A stretch of DNA of 64,000 bases from an uncultured Clostridia bacterium (GTDB taxonomy: Bacteria; Bacillota; Clostridia; Christensenellales; CALVMC01), in the NCBI GenBank assembly GCA_944342015.1, contig CALVMC010000007.1:1-64000 (forward strand), written 5' to 3'. The position numbers and the translations under genes were made by a program. Of this stretch, positions 62,970-64,000 are shown piece after piece (positions within the stretch are counted from its first letter, which is position 1; each line of letters starts with the position of its first letter). The notes beneath the pieces are model-generated. The model ran no database searches and was not told the origin of the DNA. It worked only from the letters and a program-made list of their open reading frames with translations.

Positions 62970-63938
62970 TTATTTTTTTACGAAAGGTTTTGCAACCTTT
63001 AAGATTCTGTCAGCCGTTCCCGCACAGCCCAATACTTCTTTAAGTTTATGCTTTACTATGGATTTTACATTTGCTCTTGCGTCGGTAAGATATTGTCTCG
63101 GATCGAAATGAGTCGGATTTTCCGCCATATGCTTGCGTATTCCTGCGGTAAATGCCATTCTGAGATCGGAGTCTATATTTATTTTGCAGACAGCCATAGA
63201 AGCGGCTTTTCTTAAAAGTTCTTCGGGAACCCCTTGCGCTCCCGTCATATCTCCGCCGAATTTGTTTATTGTTTCGAGAAAGTCACGGGGAACGGAAGAA
63301 GAACCGTGCAGTACTATCGGGAAATTCGGAAGTCTTTTCGAAACTTCTTCGAGTATGTCGAATCTGAGTCTCGGAGTGCCTTTGAACTTGAATGCTCCGT
63401 GACTTGTTCCTATCGCTATCGCAAGGCTGTCCACACCGGTGCTTTTTACGAATTCTTCTACTTCGTCGGGATTGGTAAACTGAGCGTCTTCATCGGATAC
63501 ATTGATATTGTCTTCGATACCGGAAAGTTTTCCGAGTTCGCCTTCTACGGTCACGCCTCTTTCGTGAGCATATTCTACAACTTGTTTGGTCAATTCTATA
63601 TTCTTTTTTAAAGGATATTTAGATCCGTCTATCATTACCGAACTGAAACCGCCGTCAATACAGGATTTGCATATTTCGAAATCCTCTCCGTGGTCTAAAT
63701 GCAGACAGATAGGAAGTCCGGTTTCTATATTTGCAGCTTCAACCATTTTTAAAAGATAGGTTTGATTTGCATATTTTCTTGCTCCTGCGGAAACTTGCAG
63801 AATAAGGGGAGCGTTCTCTTCTTTTGCCGCTTCGGTTATTCCTTGAATAAGCTCCATATTGTTTACATTGAAGGCTCCTATTGCAAATCCTTCTTTGTAT
63901 GCAAGTTCAAACATTTCTTTCGAAGTTACCATCGCCAT
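62970..63938 (-). CDS. fba: Class II fructose-bisphosphate aldolase
   Basis: A 322-residue zinc aldolase of glycolysis, splitting fructose 1,6-bisphosphate. Seen are FAIGAFNVNNMELIQGI, the zinc motif LHLDHGEDFEICK, SVMIDGSKYPLKKNIELT, GELGKLSGIEDN, AIGTSHGAFKFKG and VLHGSSSVP. AGAGGTG lies five bases before the ATG at 63938. Single gene near the end of the window; its promoter is at or beyond 63960. Confidence 0.96.
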   Translation of the reverse strand: MAMVTSKEMFELAYKEGFAIGAFNVNNMELIQGITEAAKEENAPLILQVSAGARKYANQTYLLKMVEAANIETGLPICLHLDHGEDFEICKSCIDGGFSSVMIDGSKYPLKKNIELTKQVVEYAHERGVTVEGELGKLSGIEDNINVSDEDAQFTNPDEVEEFVKSTGVDSLAIAIGTSHGAFKFKGTPRLRFDILEEVSKRLPNFPIVLHGSSSVPRDFLETINKFGGDMTGAQGVPEELLRKAASMAVCKINIDSDLRMAFTAGIRKHMAENPTHFDPRQYLTDARANVKSIVKHKLKEVLGCAGTADRILKVAKPFVKK

Positions 63939-64000
63939 AACAACACCTCTTAATTTTTAATAGATTTATATTACCATAATATTATTTATTTTTCAATACT

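Overview
The window looks like chromosomal DNA of a low-GC, strictly anaerobic, probably spore-forming member of the Clostridia. The grounds are the AT-rich codon use, strong AGGAGG-type ribosome sites, ferredoxins, rubrerythrin, type III glutamine synthetase, the LL-diaminopimelate aminotransferase (DapL) lysine route, and both subunits of dipicolinate synthase, the enzyme for the spore metabolite DPA. The species cannot be named from the sequence alone.

Layout. 1-870 is a non-coding accessory patch: two copies of a tRNA-like 77-base repeat, a deeply folding inverted-repeat element and several other hairpins. 870-3960 holds small lipoproteins, an XRE regulator and a CAT-type acetyltransferase. 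4.0-20.4 kb is a nitrogen-assimilation island. On the minus strand lies a seven-gene, tightly coupled operon: a glutamate synthase split into three archaeal-type domain proteins with its own Fe-S and flavin electron-transfer subunits, a short type I glutamine synthetase, and an ANTAR-domain antiterminator protein. Divergent from it on the plus strand are glnN (GSIII), an ammonium channel fused to a PII sensor, asnB, pyrG, dapF and dapL.

The roughly 420-base gap between the two nitrogen operons carries two consensus promoters facing apart. Each transcript begins almost directly with a hairpin whose six-base loop has the A1/G4 pattern of ANTAR targets, and each hairpin overlaps the 5' arm of an intrinsic terminator. 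A third hairpin-terminator of the same kind sits just before glnN. The three hairpins share the core GC-AA(A/T)GG(C/T)-GT, so the ANTAR protein at 4002-4586 is the obvious candidate to control both operons, including its own. This is the most interesting system in the window.

20.5-32.3 kb is an iron, redox and oxygen-protection region: MATE exporter, ferredoxin plus thioredoxin behind a Crp/Fnr-like site, a Crp/Fnr regulator, rubrerythrin, the feoA-feoA-feoB operon behind a strong promoter with three repeats of an unusual palindrome, pyruvate kinase, a Fur-family regulator and ferritin. 32.4-64 kb is mostly housekeeping: mnmA, rsmI, typA, fhs, glnS, a divergent PRPP synthetase, rho and fba. 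It also has two tRNA genes (Arg-CCG, Gly-CCC), an acyltransferase / zinc-ribbon membrane protein / PAP2 cluster, two AEC transporters, a MarR-ABC exporter pair, dipicolinate synthase, a very basic low-complexity protein, and surface lipoproteins (PI-PLC-like, polysaccharide deacetylase). No CRISPR array, insertion sequence with a transposase, prophage or rRNA operon was seen.
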